NCBI GenBank assembly: GCA_007922305.1
Contig: ML677333.1
Span: 19,613,555 to 19,677,554 of the forward strand
Source of the DNA: Dermatemys mawii
Lineage: Eukaryota; Chordata; Testudines; Dermatemydidae
Length of the DNA stretch: 64,000 nt
Reading direction: 5' to 3'
The translations under genes were made by a program, and so were the position numbers. The notes under the pieces are model-generated. The model was not told the origin of the DNA. It saw nothing but the letters and a program-made list of their open reading frames with translations, and did not search any database. Shown piece by piece: positions 24,454 through 36,740 of the stretch; the stretch's first letter is position 1, and each line of letters starts with the position of its first letter.

Positions 24454-25403
24454 ATGTAGTGTATTCTATATTACCAGCAAAATTTTTCAGTGTTGGGAAA
24501 TATTTTTAAACATATGACCACAGTGACACAATGAGTCCCTTGGGTTTCTATTATAACTTTCCACTCTGCTTCATCTCTGCTTTGAAATGTGCACAATGAA
24601 GTCTACTGAAATGAAAACTAGACCATCAAATAACCCCTATAGATAACAGACAGCTCTTGTTTGTTTATTTACCATTTTAAAAGACATTGTGAGAAAGGGA
24701 GCACAACTGCCCAGGCAAATAAACATTTAGAATATTAGTGCTAAAATCTGAGTGAATCCTGGTGAGGAGGAATTGGGTTGGTGGCTGTAGGGTACATTTC
24801 CAGATTCAAGGTGGGACTACACCAGTCCCCATGGTAACCCAGATTACCACTAACATAGCCCTGCTTCAGTAGAACCCAATGAGCTGTTTTTGCAGCCCTG
24901 GATAACCCTTGCTATCAGGGCAGTGCAACCCAGTGGCCAGAGTCAGTAGTGCTGATGAGCTGAGCCACCGGTGCAAGGAGACCCAGGCTCACCCTCTCCA
25001 CCAGAACCCTGTCGGTGGTGAGGTTGGCTGCCATCTTCTCAGCAGGGATTCTACTGACACACACCAAACTTGTTTCCGGTTCTACAACTGCTTCCCCACA
25101 AAGTTTCCCTGGCTCACTTCCTATCCGTTTCTCTGCAGTTTGCTGTCTCTAGGTCTTCACAGTCTCTCCCATCTCTGCGGTAGCCCAAGACTATGCATCA
25201 GGGTCCGTCTCTTTCTGTTTGCTCTCCATGTCCTGGAGTGCAGGCAGCCCTCCCACAAGAATCAGCAGCATACCTCCTTCCTCACCACTGGTCAGCCCAG
25301 ACTGAGCTACTTTGCTGCCTTTTATAGCCTCTCTCCAGCTGGAGCATGCCCAGTACAATGGCTGGAAGTTGAAGCTACCTGTATTCAGACTGGAAATAAT
25401 GTA

Positions 25404-25625
25404 CAATTTTAACCATGGGGGTAACTAACGTTTGGAACAACTTACTAATTGGTCGTGCTGGATTCTCCATCACTGGCAATTGTTAAAGTGATTTAATTTT
25501 TTTTTGAAAGGATATGCTCTAGGAATTATTGGAGAGAAGTCCTATGGCCTGTCTTATGCAGGAGATCAAACTACATGATCACAATGGTCTCTTCTGATCT
25601 TGATGTCTAGGAATCTATAATTTGC
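25404..25625 (+). mobile_element. CR1 LINE 3' fragment
   Basis: Includes TTGGAACAACTTACTAATTG, GGATTCTCCATCACTGGCAA, AGGAGATCAAACTACATGAT and CACAATGGTCTCTTCTGATC. This is the usual order at the CR1 ORF2 end and 3' UTR in sense orientation. It ends near GGAATCTATAA. Truncated and non-coding. Confidence 0.7.
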
Positions 25626-26188
25626 AATGTTGAGTAGAGCAGGGCCATTTCATCTGTGACAATCTGTTAATTGTGTGTTGGGTGGGGGGGATTTGACAAT
25701 TTAGTCAGCTTTTCCCCTGGGAGCAAGAGGAATATGTGCTAGATCTGTGGCTCTGGGGTTCTGCTTTGTGGTGTGCTAAGGAAGGAGAACATCCTGAGTT
25801 CTGGGACAGTGAAGAGGGAGGTAGACCAACTGTGGAAGTGATCATTCATTTGAGCCCTGTAGGGATCATGATCATAGAATCACAGGACTGGAAGGGACCT
25901 CAAGGGGCCGTCTTGTCCAGTCTCCTGCATTCATGTTAGGATTATGTATTATTGTCTAACCTGATCTTAAATACCTCCAATGATGGAGATTCCATAACTT
26001 CCCTAGGCAATTTATGTCAGTGCTTAAACATCCTGACAGTTAGGAAAATTTTCCTAATGTTCAACCTAAACTGCCCTTGCTGCAATTTAAGCCCATTGCT
26101 TCTTGTCCTATCCTCAGAGGTTAAAAGAGAACGTTCTTCTCCCTCCTCCTTGTAACAACCTTTTATGTATTTAAAAACTATTATCATG

Positions 26189-26903
26189 TGTCATAAGTGT
26201 GAAGTAGCCTAGAATTATTGTTTACCTGTAAGGGGTTAAGCTAAAGGTAACCTGAGAGGTGGACAACTGACCAATGAGAAATTCCTCAGGAGACAAAGGA
26301 TTTTAAGTTTCAGTTTCTCTCTGGGTCTCTCTCAGGTNNNNNNNNNNNNNNNNNNNNNNNNNNNNNNNNNNNNNNNNNNNNNNNNNNNNNNNNNNNNNNN
26401 NNNNNNNNNNNNNNNNNNNNNNNNNNNNNNNNNNNNNNNNNNNNNNNNNNNNNNNNNNNNNNNNNNNNNNNNNNNNNNNNNNNNNNNNNNNNNNNNNNNN
26501 NNNNNNNNNNNNNNNNNNNNNNNNNNNNNNNNNNNNNNNNNNNNNNNNNNNNNNNNNNNNNNNNNNNNNNNNNNNNNNNNNNNNNNNNNNNNNNNNNNNN
26601 NNNNNNNNNNNNNNNNNNNNNNNNNNNNNNNNNNNNNNNNNNNNNNNNNNNNNNNNNNNNNNNNNNNNNNNNNNNNNNNNNNNNNNNNNNNNNNNNNNNN
26701 NNNNNNNNNNNNNNNNNNNNNNNNNNNNNNNNNNNNNATCCCATAGCCGAGGTGAACAGAGAGAGACCCAGAGAGAAACTGAAACTTAAAATCCTTTGTC
26801 TCCTGAGGAATTTCTCATTGGTCAGTTGTCCACCTCTCAGGTTACCTTTAGCTTAACCCCCTACAGGTAAACAATAATTCTAGGCTACTTCACACTTATG
26901 ACA
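26189..26903. mobile_element. head-to-head LTR-like arms around an assembly gap
   Basis: The left arm, 26189-26337, begins TGTCATAAGTGTGAAG. The right arm, 26738-26903, is its reverse complement and ends CTTCACACTTATGACA. Between them are 400 Ns (26338-26737). The outer edges carry the 5-bp duplication TCATG (26184-26188 and 26904-26908). The arms match the start of the LTR-like repeat at 60-856. The frame called across the Ns is meaningless. Confidence 0.8.
26338..26737. other. assembly gap (400 N)
   Basis: Runs of N only. Its position exactly between inverted arms suggests assembly failure at a palindrome. The round length of 400 may be an estimate. Confidence 0.95.
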
Positions 26904-27335
26904 TCATGTCACCTCTCAGTCTTCTCTTCTCCAGTCTAAACATCCGCAATTTGTTTCAGTCTTCTTTCATAGGCCATGTTTTCTAACCTTCAATCATTTT
27001 TTGTTGCTGTTCTCTGGACTTTCTCCAATTTTTCCAAACCTTTCCTGAAATGTGGTGCCCAGGACTGGCCACAATATTCCAGCTGAGGCATAATCAGCAT
27101 AGTGTAGACATGGAAGAATTGCTTCTCATGTCTTTCTTGCAACATTCCTGCTAATACATCCCAGAATGATGTTTGCTTTTTTTGCAGTAGTGCTACACTG
27201 TTAACTCATATTTAGTTTGTAATCCACTATAACCCGTAGATTCCTTTCCTCAGTACTCATAGATTTCCTTTCCTAGGCAGTCATTTTCCATTTTGTATGT
27301 GGGCAACTGATTGCTCCTTCCTAAGTGGAGGATGA

Positions 27336-30300
27336 TGGCCTGTTTCACTTATACCCATGCTAACTACAGCTGCTTGGGTTTGTGCTTCAGGGCCAAGGCC
27401 CACCACATTAACACCCTGACAAACTGTTCTCAATTTCCTAGCACTAAAACAAGTAGTGATGACTGGCTTCTCCTTTTATACTCTCCCCATGCTTGCAGCC
27501 CTAATACAATTGCCCTTGGCACAGGTGCACTGATAAGGCAGTGCTTAATTTGTAATGAAAGAGGTACATTGGCTCAAGCAATTTTTTTACTGTCATAACT
27601 GACATGGCAAGCCCAAACATGCCAGGGCTATGAACTGTCAAGCTTAGAGGTGCTGGGGCTCAGCTGTGGCAAGCCCTGGCACAAATTAAGCCCTGCTTTC
27701 TCCCCACTCTAGCATATTCATAGCATTAGTCCCCAGATTTGCTGTGAAATATCTAGAAAAAAGACACAAAGTCAATTATCCTTTATAATGTATTGTCTGC
27801 TCAGAAATTACTACTGTTCCTCACTCGCAACACTCCCGTGATGTGTGTATGATATCTGATTAACACACACTTCATTGAATGCATTGTTTTTCTATGTGTA
27901 TTGCTTAAATATTTCAGTCTTCTGGAGAAACAATGCAATTTTCTGATAAAATTCCTTATGTCAATATAAAGGTGTGAAACACGTACATTTCTATGCACTA
28001 CATATAAATATGTTATGCTGTTAAAATCTGTATATAAATGCCTCCTATCTTTTGCAGAATATTGTTATGGGAGGGAAGGACCCAAGGGAAGGGAAAGGCT
28101 GGTCATAGTGGCATGGGAGGATTACAAAATTGTCAACTTAATAAAATAACATCAAGTGACAGTTTGAAGATAAATTTCTCGAATGTCCTGAGGCCACCTG
28201 AGGGTTTTATATGCACTCTGGTGAATTTTAGGTTTATTTTATATGAATATCTGCATTATCAGAGCCTCTGAACTAATACAGATAGTGTCAACATTGCAAA
28301 AATACACACTACTCTTTTCCTTCTTGGATGCCAGTGTTGCTAGAGTGATGCTCTCCAAGGTAAGGGTTATGAGTCACCTCACCACCCTTGCCCTTAGCAT
28401 GAGGCTGTCTTGTCTGTGCTTGCAATGGACCCATTTCTTGAAATGACCACTCTTTGGAAGCATAAGCATTACCTTCCAGGCTCTCACAGGTTTTGCTTTT
28501 TCTGTATAGGGAGTGAGATGTACACACTACCCCCCAATTTCTCAAAGTGTTCCCTGCAGTGTCCAGCCCCTTATCCACTGAACACTCACAGAATTACCAG
28601 GCCTGCTATTCCCAAAAGAACAGAATTTGCCAGCTTGTGAGATTCACTTTAGAATCCCTTGGTTTAACACCTCAGCAGTTATATGCTGGAGATCTGCCCT
28701 TATCCTAAATACAGTGGGCCAAATCCTTCATTGGTGTAAATCAGTGTAGCTCCATTGAAGTCAGTGATTTATATCAGCTGAAGATCTGCTTCAATATGTG
28801 CTCCTAAAATAATATGTTTTCCATTTGGCCATTGAATCAACAACCATCTGGAAGAGGGAGGCAAGTTGGCCAAGAACACTAGTCAGCAGAAGTCAGCAAA
28901 CTGATATAGACCTGAAGCAGCTAGACCAATGAAGTGGACAGTAACAATAATGGAGCCAGGAAGAGCATTGGTATTAGTAATGGCAACAGGACATGAAGCT
29001 GGGGCCCATTCCTGGGGAAGAAGTTATTTCAATTAACAAATCAGTCAAGTTAGACAGTGTTTTGTCATTAATGTTATGCTTGGGGTGGTGTTGTCAGACT
29101 GAAAAAACAGTGTCTTTTATAAACCAAGAAGTGTAAAATAATTAAACAGAAATGCACTGTCATAGCCAATTTCTTAATTAAGGTAATTCCTTAAAAAGGT
29201 CCCTACTGTGTTTTAAATAATTTTTAATGAGAGAAAGAGTTTTATTTTGAATTTATTTTGAATTATTTAAATATTTTTAAAAGCAGAAGGAAATTTCCCA
29301 CATAGTTAAATCATGAATCATTTTTAACAGAGTGATATAGAAATGGAAGACTTTTCAGCCTTATTTTAGAATGAAACTCCATTTCTTCAATCACTTATAT
29401 ATGTCTACCTTTAAGCATGAGAAGTACTTTGGATTTTCATATGTTTAAACCTAAGCATGTGTGTAATTGTTTGCAGGCTTGGGGCTGTATTTTTAATCCT
29501 AACTTTTTTATGTATACAAGTTATTCTAATGATACTGAAATAAATAGTTTCAAAGTATCCAGATGATGCTAAATTGGCATTAGTTAATAAAGAGACATGA
29601 GGACATCTTGTGAGAAATATTTTGGTTAGTTAAGCAAAAATGGCAATAATTGAAAAACATAGTTAAACAGAAAACTCTGTAAGATAATAAATCTTGGAGC
29701 AAAAAAATCACAAGGAGGTAACAACATAACGGAAAAGTAAAAGTGCATATCATACTAGAAAGAGATTACGGAATTAATGTAGAAAAATTCCAGCAGCCTG
29801 AGGTATAATGCAAAGCAACTGGGACTTGGTCACTGCACTAAGAGAAAAACATCAAAAGAGGTGGCTTTTTATTGTACACATTTAGATCTCAGCTGCTGCA
29901 AGTTTTGAAAAGTGGCTTGTTCCTGAAATTCTTCTTCAAATAGGAACTCCCTTTGACTTCAATGGGAGTTTTGCCAAAGTAAGGACTGCGGGATAGAGAA
30001 AGGAATAAGCAAAATGATACCATTTCTAAATATATTGTTATGCCCAGGGTTGGGGGAAATTTTACTGATGCGAGTAGTGTAATAGTTGCCCTTCATTCAG
30101 GATGAATGTAAAAAGCAATTCAGTGCTTTCCTGGAATCGAAAGCTGAAACAATAGGAGTCTCCTCCCAAAACACAGGCCACACGCAAGGCAAGACTGGAG
30201 TAGGAATTGAGTCATGAGGCCCAAAGGGTTTCTCAGAGGTCTGACATCAAATGCAGGGGCAGGTTACTTAGTGGAGTGCAGCCATGTGTTCCTGACGGAG

Positions 30301-31047
30301 AAACCACAGAAATAGACAGAGAAGGCAGCAGAAAACCAAGAACATCTGGAGAAGGACTTGTAGCATGACTCTGAAAAGAGCAAAGAGGGAGAACTTTTGA
30401 GTAAAATGATGGCTGGAAAGCAGTGAACAAAGAAATTGTCTCCTGCAACTCGATTGCTACTATGTTCAGGGAAACAGGCCTACATGTAAATTATTTGTAA
30501 ATAAACAGGGTTGAGCAAAAGAAATACCTGATTCAATCATCATTCTCTCCTTCTAATGGAAAGAACCCATAAGACCCAAGTTTTGGCTACCTGCTTGGGT
30601 ATAAAGGGGTATTAATATTATATCATTATGTCTCATATCTGTATTTCATTCTTGCCTGAAATCCATGATAGAGGCAGATGTGATGCAGCTACTAACCTTT
30701 CGTGCTTTGTTCTGGAGTAAAGGGGAAGCCATAAAGGGGTAATGAGGGGAATCTGCACTAATCCCCTCAGAGTTGCCAGTGCAGGGGTAGATTAAAGGAA
30801 TGTGGGGAAGATCGGGAGAAGAAGAGATGTGGCCAGGGCAGCCTTGTTCTTTAATAAGTATCCAGGTCTTCTACTGTGAGCTATATTGGGACTATGGTAG
30901 TAGGGATACCAAGTTAGGGAACCCTTCAGGTTCTCCTAGTCTGCCCTGGAGACTATCCCAATGTCAGACTTCGGTTTCCTGGCTCCCCCACTGACCATTT
31001 TAAAAAAGAAAAGGGAAGTAGCAACAAGAAAACTATGAATTAGATTG
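27336..31047. other. intergenic, no gene recognised
   Basis: No host gene. At 28705-28790 is an old repeat-like stretch (GTGGGCCAAATCCTTCATTG to CAGCTGAAGATCTG) and at 29940-29985 a related short stretch, both of an ancient amniote type. About 29600-29830 could be a very decayed CR1 fragment. Confidence 0.35.
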
Positions 31048-31130
31048 AATCAGAGGGGTAGCCGTGTTAGTCTGGAATTGCAGAAGTGACAAAGAGTCCT
31101 GTGGCACCTTAAAGACTAACTAAAAGTATT

Positions 31131-31169
31131 AGAGCATAAGCTTTCGTGGGCTAATACCCACTTCATCGG
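31131..31169 (-). ncRNA. hammerhead-like ribozyme core in the PLE end
   Basis: On the minus strand the order is CCGATGA, an extra A, stem II GTGGG/CCCAC with a 6-nt loop, GAAA, a 3-bp stem III AGC/GCT with loop TTAT, then C. This parallels the hammerhead order CUGANGA - stem II - GAAA - stem III - UH. Deviations: C in place of U4, one extra A before stem II, and no convincing stem I. Hammerheads are known in Penelope-like terminal regions; activity of this copy is unlikely and untested. Confidence 0.4.
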
Positions 31170-31275
31170 ATGCATGCAGTGGAAGTATCCAGGGGCAGGT
31201 ATAAATAGGTAGGCAAGAACCAGGTTAAAGATAACAGGGTGGGTCCAATGAGGCTGAACCAGCTGTTATCTCTAA

Positions 31276-31965
31276 TCAGGGAGGGTGAGGTATTCCTCTA
31301 GCAGATGAACTGGAGGTGTGAACAGTGAGAGAAGAGAAACTGCTCTTGTAGTTAGCTAGCCATTCCAAATCTCTGTTCAGTCCCAAATTGATTGTGTCAA
31401 ATTTGCAAATAAATTGCAACTCTGCAGTTTCTCTTTGCAGTCTGATCTTAAAGTTTTTTTGCTGCAAAATGCTGACCTTTGAGTCTTTCATGGTGTGTGC
31501 AGGGAGATTGAAGTGTTCTCCTACAGGTTTTTGTATATTGCCATTCCTGATATCTGATTTGTGTCCATTTATCCTTTTTCGTAGGGACTGTCCAGTTTGA
31601 CTGATGTACATAGCAGAGGGGCATTGCTGGCACATAATGGCATATATTACATTGGTAGATGTGCAGGTGAATGAACCAGTGATGGTATGGCTGATCTGGT
31701 TAGGTCCTGTGATGGTGTTGCTGGTGTAGATATGTGGGCAGAGTTGGCATCGAGGTTTGTTGCATGGATTGGTTCCTGAGTTAGAGGAGTTATGGCGCAA
31801 TGTTCTGTTGCGGGTGAGAATATGCTTGAGGTTGGCAGGTTGTCTTTGAGCCAGGATTGGCCGGCCTCCCAAGGCCTGTGAAAGGGAGGGATTGTTGTCC
31901 AGGATGGGTTGTAGATCACTGATGATGCGTTGGAGAGGTTTTAACTGAGGACTGTAGGTGACCAC
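31276..31965 (-). pseudogene. Penelope-like protein, C-terminal part with GIY-YIG endonuclease
   Basis: The 229-codon frame covers the end of the reverse transcriptase and the endonuclease that nicks target DNA for priming. Residues 1-60 are RT-thumb/linker-like. C68, C73 and C76 form a Cys cluster typical of the PLE linker. The GIY-YIG domain spans about 100-165: VIY at 106-108, MYISQTG at 119-125 (a YIG-like motif with S for G), conserved R and H in RKRINGHKSDIR (129-140), and GEHFNLP at 149-155 with the candidate catalytic Glu. The Met start is not natural; the RT core upstream is broken by stops, so this is a truncated relic whose endonuclease part happens to stay open. Close paralogues are at 11556-11747 and 40057-40353. 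Confidence 0.8.
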
Positions 31966-32365
31966 CAGTGGTGTTCTGTTGTTTTCTTTCTTGGGTTTGT
32001 CTTGCAGCAGCAGGCGTCTGGGTACACGTCTGGTTCTGTTGATCTGTGTCCTTAATTCCTTGTGCGGGTATTGTAGTTTTGAGAAAGCTTGGTGAAGATC
32101 TTGTAGGTGTTGGTCTCTATCTGAGGGGTTGGAGCAAATACGATTGTACCTCAGTGCTTGGCTGTAGACAATGGATCATGTGGTGTGTCCGGGTTGGAAG
32201 CTGGTGGCATGAAGGTAGGCGTAGCTGTTGGTAGGTTTTCAGGATAGGGTGGTGTTGATGTGGCCATCATTAATTTGCACCGTGGTGTCTAGGAAGTGGA
32301 CCTCTCATATAGACTGGTCCAGGCTGAGGTGGATGGTGACCACCATGATTTCAACAGCCTCCACC

Positions 32366-34899
32366 CCACTTCTCATAGTGTTAAGCTGTACGTAATACTT
32401 TGGGCCGTATTCTCCACTCTGTGAGACTGGAATAACACCATTATGGTGTTAAAACAGTGTAATGGAGTAGACAAGCATACTCTGTTACCCTTCAGCACAT
32501 TTCTTCCCAGTTACTTTGGGTTCTGTGCTGATAGCAGTGATGGGAAATCCAGTTTAAGTAAAATAAGACTCTCTCAAAACACCCAAAGCCTTTACTTTAT
32601 TTTAGAATAAACTTGAAGTAGAACCTTATTTGAGGTTTCAAAGGGTCTGGGTAAGTTTTTCCACTTCTGCTTTATGGCTAGTCAGAAATTGTAGGTGGAA
32701 CACCTGTGATGAATAAATATGTCCACAATCTCTCAACGCAAATAGGGAGTTCCTATAATTCCATTACCCATAAACAATGCTCTTTACTCATAGGCCACAC
32801 AACCAGCCCTCCAACAGGCCTAGGTTCGCTGAGGAGAGGAAGAAGCTAATGGATTTATATTCTTCAAAACTGGCAACTTCAAGGGGAGCTGGCTGGCTTG
32901 CTCCCTCCTTCTATCCCACATTTTCTGAGTCAACTCCCTTTTTTGAAGGCAATTGTGGATTTCTGCATACGGTAGCATACTTTGTGATTTTACAGCCAAA
33001 TGGCATTAATGGGAAAAAAGAAATGTCAGCAGCAGCAAGTCATAGGGGAGTAGTTAGACCTCATTGTTGCAGAATTTCAGGGTGGACAGACTATTCATCC
33101 ACCAACTTTGAGGAGTTAGAAGATGTAGGTCCAACAGCCAGTCAATAAAATATCAGAATTGGGCAGTAGGGGGAAGCAGGCAAATCAGCTAGCCATTGCT
33201 TGAAGAAGTGAGACAGGGAGTAGAAGTCACGACACCAACCCTAAAAAAGGTAAATAAGAGGAGCCTATAATTTTTTGGGATGTGATGGAAGGGAGGCTAT
33301 AAGGATGGGGTGAACTGAATGGCATGGTTTAGAATATCTTTTGGGCCCCTTAAGGATTATACGAGTTATTTAATTATTAAAGCTCTTGAATGTCAAGCTG
33401 AACCAGAAAAAACTTTAACTGTTTTTCAAACCTTACTTGCCTACACATTTATTTCATGTCCCCCATAGAATGTTTATGATATACTACATGCTATTAGTTC
33501 TGAGGGAGAAAGCATAGAAGTGTGCTTTGTGGTAGGGTGTAGTTCTTTTGGAAATGAATTCTCAATTCTTGTACCAGCCCACTGAGAAGACTCTCTTGCT
33601 CCTACCCCAGTGGGTGTCACCCTTGAAGAATACAAATTCATTGCAGTAGAGAAGCAGAGATGACAGTCATAGTGCTGTAGAATGGGACAATTGTTTAGAT
33701 ACCCTAAGCACAAATTATTAAATTATCTGAAAATAAGAAATGAGACCTTGACCTTGATGTGATATTCTGTGAGGCCATCTATATGTGCATAACCTGCCAT
33801 CTCACTGTCACCCTACGCTATGTATCTTACATGAGCTTGTTTAATACACTTCACATTTTATTGATGCATGCATATTTTTCTTCTCTGAAAACAGTTATTT
33901 AAAACTAAATTAATCCATAATAATATCCAGATTTCTCTTTTATTTTGCAACTTTCACCACATACTTTCTGTATTTCAGAGCTTGTGTGGAATATGTTAGT
34001 GTAAAACAAGACAGTTATATAGCAGAGTGGCTATCTGCAGTGCTTAATTCTCATGTTCTTTTAGTATTCAGGTACATGCTAAGAAGTCATTCATTCATAT
34101 TAGATATAACTAAGTAATAAAAAAAACCAAAATATATACACTTGTTAAAGACCTTTGGTTTATCAATGTATAAATCATGTAAATGATCCTTTCCCTTGAC
34201 CATTCAAAAGTAGCTGAAAACCATTTAGTTCATTAGAGTTATAATTGAGTTGTATCAGAGTGGGTGGAAAGACAGTGGGAAGGAAAAGGCAGTTATGCCT
34301 GTCTTTGATAGGTTTTTTGATATTATGAACAAGAGGACTCCTCATGGAGCTTGCTGAGGGCTAGGTTTCTCTGAAGTCCTTTAAAGTGGCAGTTCTTTGA
34401 ATTAAAGAAAGTGACCTGCTCTTTCTTGTCCCATTGAATTCTGCATTCAACGACTGCTTTCTCCTCCACAACACATACATAGACCAATCTATGTATGACA
34501 CAATTGTATTCAGTGACTCCTTTTCTCCCATGGCAGTTTAAATTCACCAATTAGGTGCCAGTTTCTTTGTTGTTATTTGAAATCTCCTCAGACTTTATGT
34601 GCTTATTGGTCACTCTGAATATTTGCTTGGAGTGCCTCATGTCAGAACAATCCTCTGCTTTTGTTAGCACTAATACAACTCTGTGTTCAGTTTGGCACTT
34701 ACCATTGAGCAGAAGTAGCATTTCCAAGCTAGAAATGCCTCCGCCTTTTCCCTGACGTATCTGTTAAGCACCTGCCTGGATTACTAAAATATTAAAGATT
34801 GCCTCTTTCCATTTATGCTAGTACTGATTTTAATTGCTGCATTGTGGTCTGTGCTTAATATCACATTTGGATATTATATAATTTAGTTCCTGAGAAGTT
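32366..34899. other. intergenic, no gene recognised
   Basis: Apart from a 123-codon frame (32777-33148, plus) without recognisable domain, nothing is seen. The TAS2R-containing duplicated unit begins after this stretch. Confidence 0.35.
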
Positions 34900-35599
34900 T
34901 TCGTACTACCCACATTTTGTGGCTTTTGTTTTCACAGCTTTAACATTGTGTTTCATGAATTGCTCTTGAAACTTCTTTGTTGTGATATTTGCTGATCTAC
35001 AGCTTGAAATTGTCTTGCAGTTTTCTATGATAGATCCCCTCAGCTTTATTTATTATTAATCTGCTTTATGGAAAATGAAATGAAAACTACTGGTAAATGT
35101 TTTTTATTTTCTATTCTTTAAATCCAGTTAAATCCATTCTTTAAATATTTTAATCCATTTCAGGAGCTTTCAGCAGAAATATCTTTCACCAGGGGATACC
35201 TGAGTTTAATCCTGGCTATTATGCGAAAATTAGTTTGTTAGTCCTGTCCTAGTATCTGAGTCAGATATCCATATCACAGATCTTCAGCACTGATTGATAT
35301 AAGGAACAGACTCTCTTTAAGGAAGCCTGGGTGTCTCAATAATAAAACTGTTGCCGATAGTGGTGTGCACTGGTAGAATTATATATATGTATATGGGGAA
35401 GTGTGCATGTATTCTCCAGAGAAATGTTCAGGTTTTTCTTTATCAGAACTGTTAGAGGAAATGCTAAATGGAAAATAGAATGGAAACAAGAAATTAATGA
35501 GCAAAAAATAAAATATTTTCTTCTTATTATTACTACTTTCACAAAGTAACACATTATTCTTTGCTGTTGATGGAATGAAATACATATTATCAAGTTTCC

Positions 35600-35955
35600 A
35601 CTTCATAACAGCATCTGGTATTATGGAGAATGCTTAGTGAGGCCTGTTTTAGTTTTGGGTTGCCCAGAATCAAGATAATGTAATGTACAGAACAGTGGGC
35701 AGCAACCATTACTATACCAAGTTTCACTTCCCAGTTGCTATGTGATCTCAGATTCATGTCCCTAAGTTTGCTGAAGTCAAATAATAATGTAGAGAATGAA
35801 AAAGGATATCACCTGCTTTAATTGCACCTACACAGGCATCCACCGTAGGGTACCTAAAAAGTTCTAAACTATGTTGTATTTCCCTGATGTGTCTCCTAAG
35901 AAGTATGCTCAACAAAATGGATGAAGCCATAAAAGTGAGGATGGAGAAGAAAGTT
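35600..35955 (-). pseudogene. TAS2R: TAS2R pseudogene, C-terminal half only
   Basis: The minus strand retains the receptor from about the end of TM5 to the C-terminus. The TM7 stretch is still readable, including HYIILILGNP (against HSIVLILGNP in the intact gene), and TM6 reads FFILY. The frame is destroyed by an in-frame stop near 35777 and at least one frameshift. The N-terminal half (TM1-TM5) is absent: upstream sequence passes directly into the 5' flank (36040 onward), so an internal deletion removed it. Best explained as a dead tandem copy of the genes at 45692-46654 and 62448-63407. Confidence 0.8.
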
Positions 35956-36246
35956 CCTAGGCTTTAAGTCATAAGAGAGAAGATAAATAGACATTGTTTC
36001 TTACTGTCTATCAATTCTGAAAGTCCCTGGGGGTTTCTGGAAAATTTGGCTTAGAAGATGTTAGTGCAGCACTAGCCTGCATACGGCTTGCTCATAGATA
36101 CACAAATTAGTTAATTTTACACAGAGACCGGAGATCTTTATTTCCGTTTGTTGTTCCAAGATCACCAGGTGAATTCAAGGAGATAAAAATATGGGAAGTA
36201 TTCTGTTACTATTTTTGGGGCGGGGGGGGGAAATATTTGCAAGGCG

Positions 36247-36330
36247 TTGCTCAGAATGCCCTTTGGTAATCAAATTATTATTCCAATAAACTTAAAACCA
36301 AGCCGTTTATTTGAATATACAAAGTGCTAT
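36247..36330 (-). promoter_or_regulatory. conserved TAS2R upstream block, copy C
   Basis: Matches the blocks at 46886-46985 and 63672-63772: AGAATGCCCT, AATCAAATTATTATT, AATAAACTT and TTTATTTGAATAT in the same order. It is retained although the adjoining receptor is a pseudogene. Function is inferred only. Confidence 0.35.
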
Positions 36331-36549
36331 CCAAATCTTTGCTCAGAAACAAAACACATCTATAAAAATTATCTTTATGCTCACAGCCCAGGTCAACAGA
36401 AAATATATTCAGAGATTCCCCAAATAGTATATGCAGAATAGCACATGATTATTATCCAAAACCTGTGCAATTTTTAAAGTGATTTTTACTTCAATTTTCT
36501 AACCCCTAGGCAATCTCTCTCCCAATTAAGTAATAAATAATCTCTCAGT

Positions 36550-36740
36550 TGACAATGGCATTGGTAAGATCCTACTTGGAATACTGTGTTCAAACTTGAT
36601 ACTTTATTATACAGTGAATACCAATTAAAGAGAAGGGATTAAAAAAACCCTCCAAAGACAAGTAAGGAATTCCAAGGAATTGTTTATGAAGAAGAATTAC
36701 ATGAACTAATTCATGGCTGGGCTGTAATTATTTACTTTGA
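36550..36740 (+). mobile_element. CR1 LINE fragment, strongly decayed
   Basis: TAAGATCCTACTTGGAATAC followed by TGTGTTCAAACTTG matches the RT C-terminal region of CR1 (segment encoding RPxLEYCVQ-like residues). Downstream, GAAGAAGAATTACATGAA and TGGCTGGGCTGTAATTATTT are also CR1-like. Not coding. Confidence 0.5.

Larger units (their letters stand above)
25873..27335 (-). mobile_element. CR1 LINE 3' part, interrupted
   Basis: Begins CATAGAATCACAGGACTGGA, the inverted CR1 tail, and continues through the CR1 3' region to CCTTGTAACAACCTTTTATG. It breaks at 26188 and resumes at 26904 with CCTCTCAGTCTTCTC. The two pieces join seamlessly if 26189-26903 and one copy of TCATG are removed. The 5' boundary near 27335 is approximate. 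Confidence 0.75.
31048..32365 (-). mobile_element. Penelope-like element, 5'-truncated, with terminal hairpin
   Basis: On the plus strand it opens with the PLE end CAGAGGGGTAGCCGTGTTAG and CACCTTAAAGACTAACTAAA, then the hairpin GTGGGCTAATACCCAC. The coding part follows in antisense to about 31965. Upstream of that (31966-32365) the minus strand still shows RT-thumb-like sequence (a FLDTTV motif near 32275-32300) broken by stops. The truncated 5' edge near 32365 is not sharply defined and no target duplication was found. Confidence 0.8.
34900..36450 (-). repeat. degraded third copy of the TAS2R-containing unit
   Basis: Blocks in the same order as in the two other units: TTGTGTTTCATGAATTG (34947) against TTGTGTTTTATGAATTA (45102); CAGCAGAAATATC ... 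TTAATCCTGGCT (35172) against 45295 and 62056; a receptor 3' half (35600-35955); GAAAATTTGGCTTAGAAGA (36040) against 46695; and the AGAATGCCCTTTGG block (36253). The copy is shorter and more diverged than the other two. Confidence 0.65.

Noticed and set aside
24909..25412. 167-codon plus-strand frame
   Set aside because: No recognisable domain or conserved motif; Leu/Ser/Cys-rich composition matches the local nucleotide bias, and it runs into a CR1 fragment at its 3' end.
26310..26744. 144-codon frame
   Set aside because: It is almost entirely N; an artefact of the gap.
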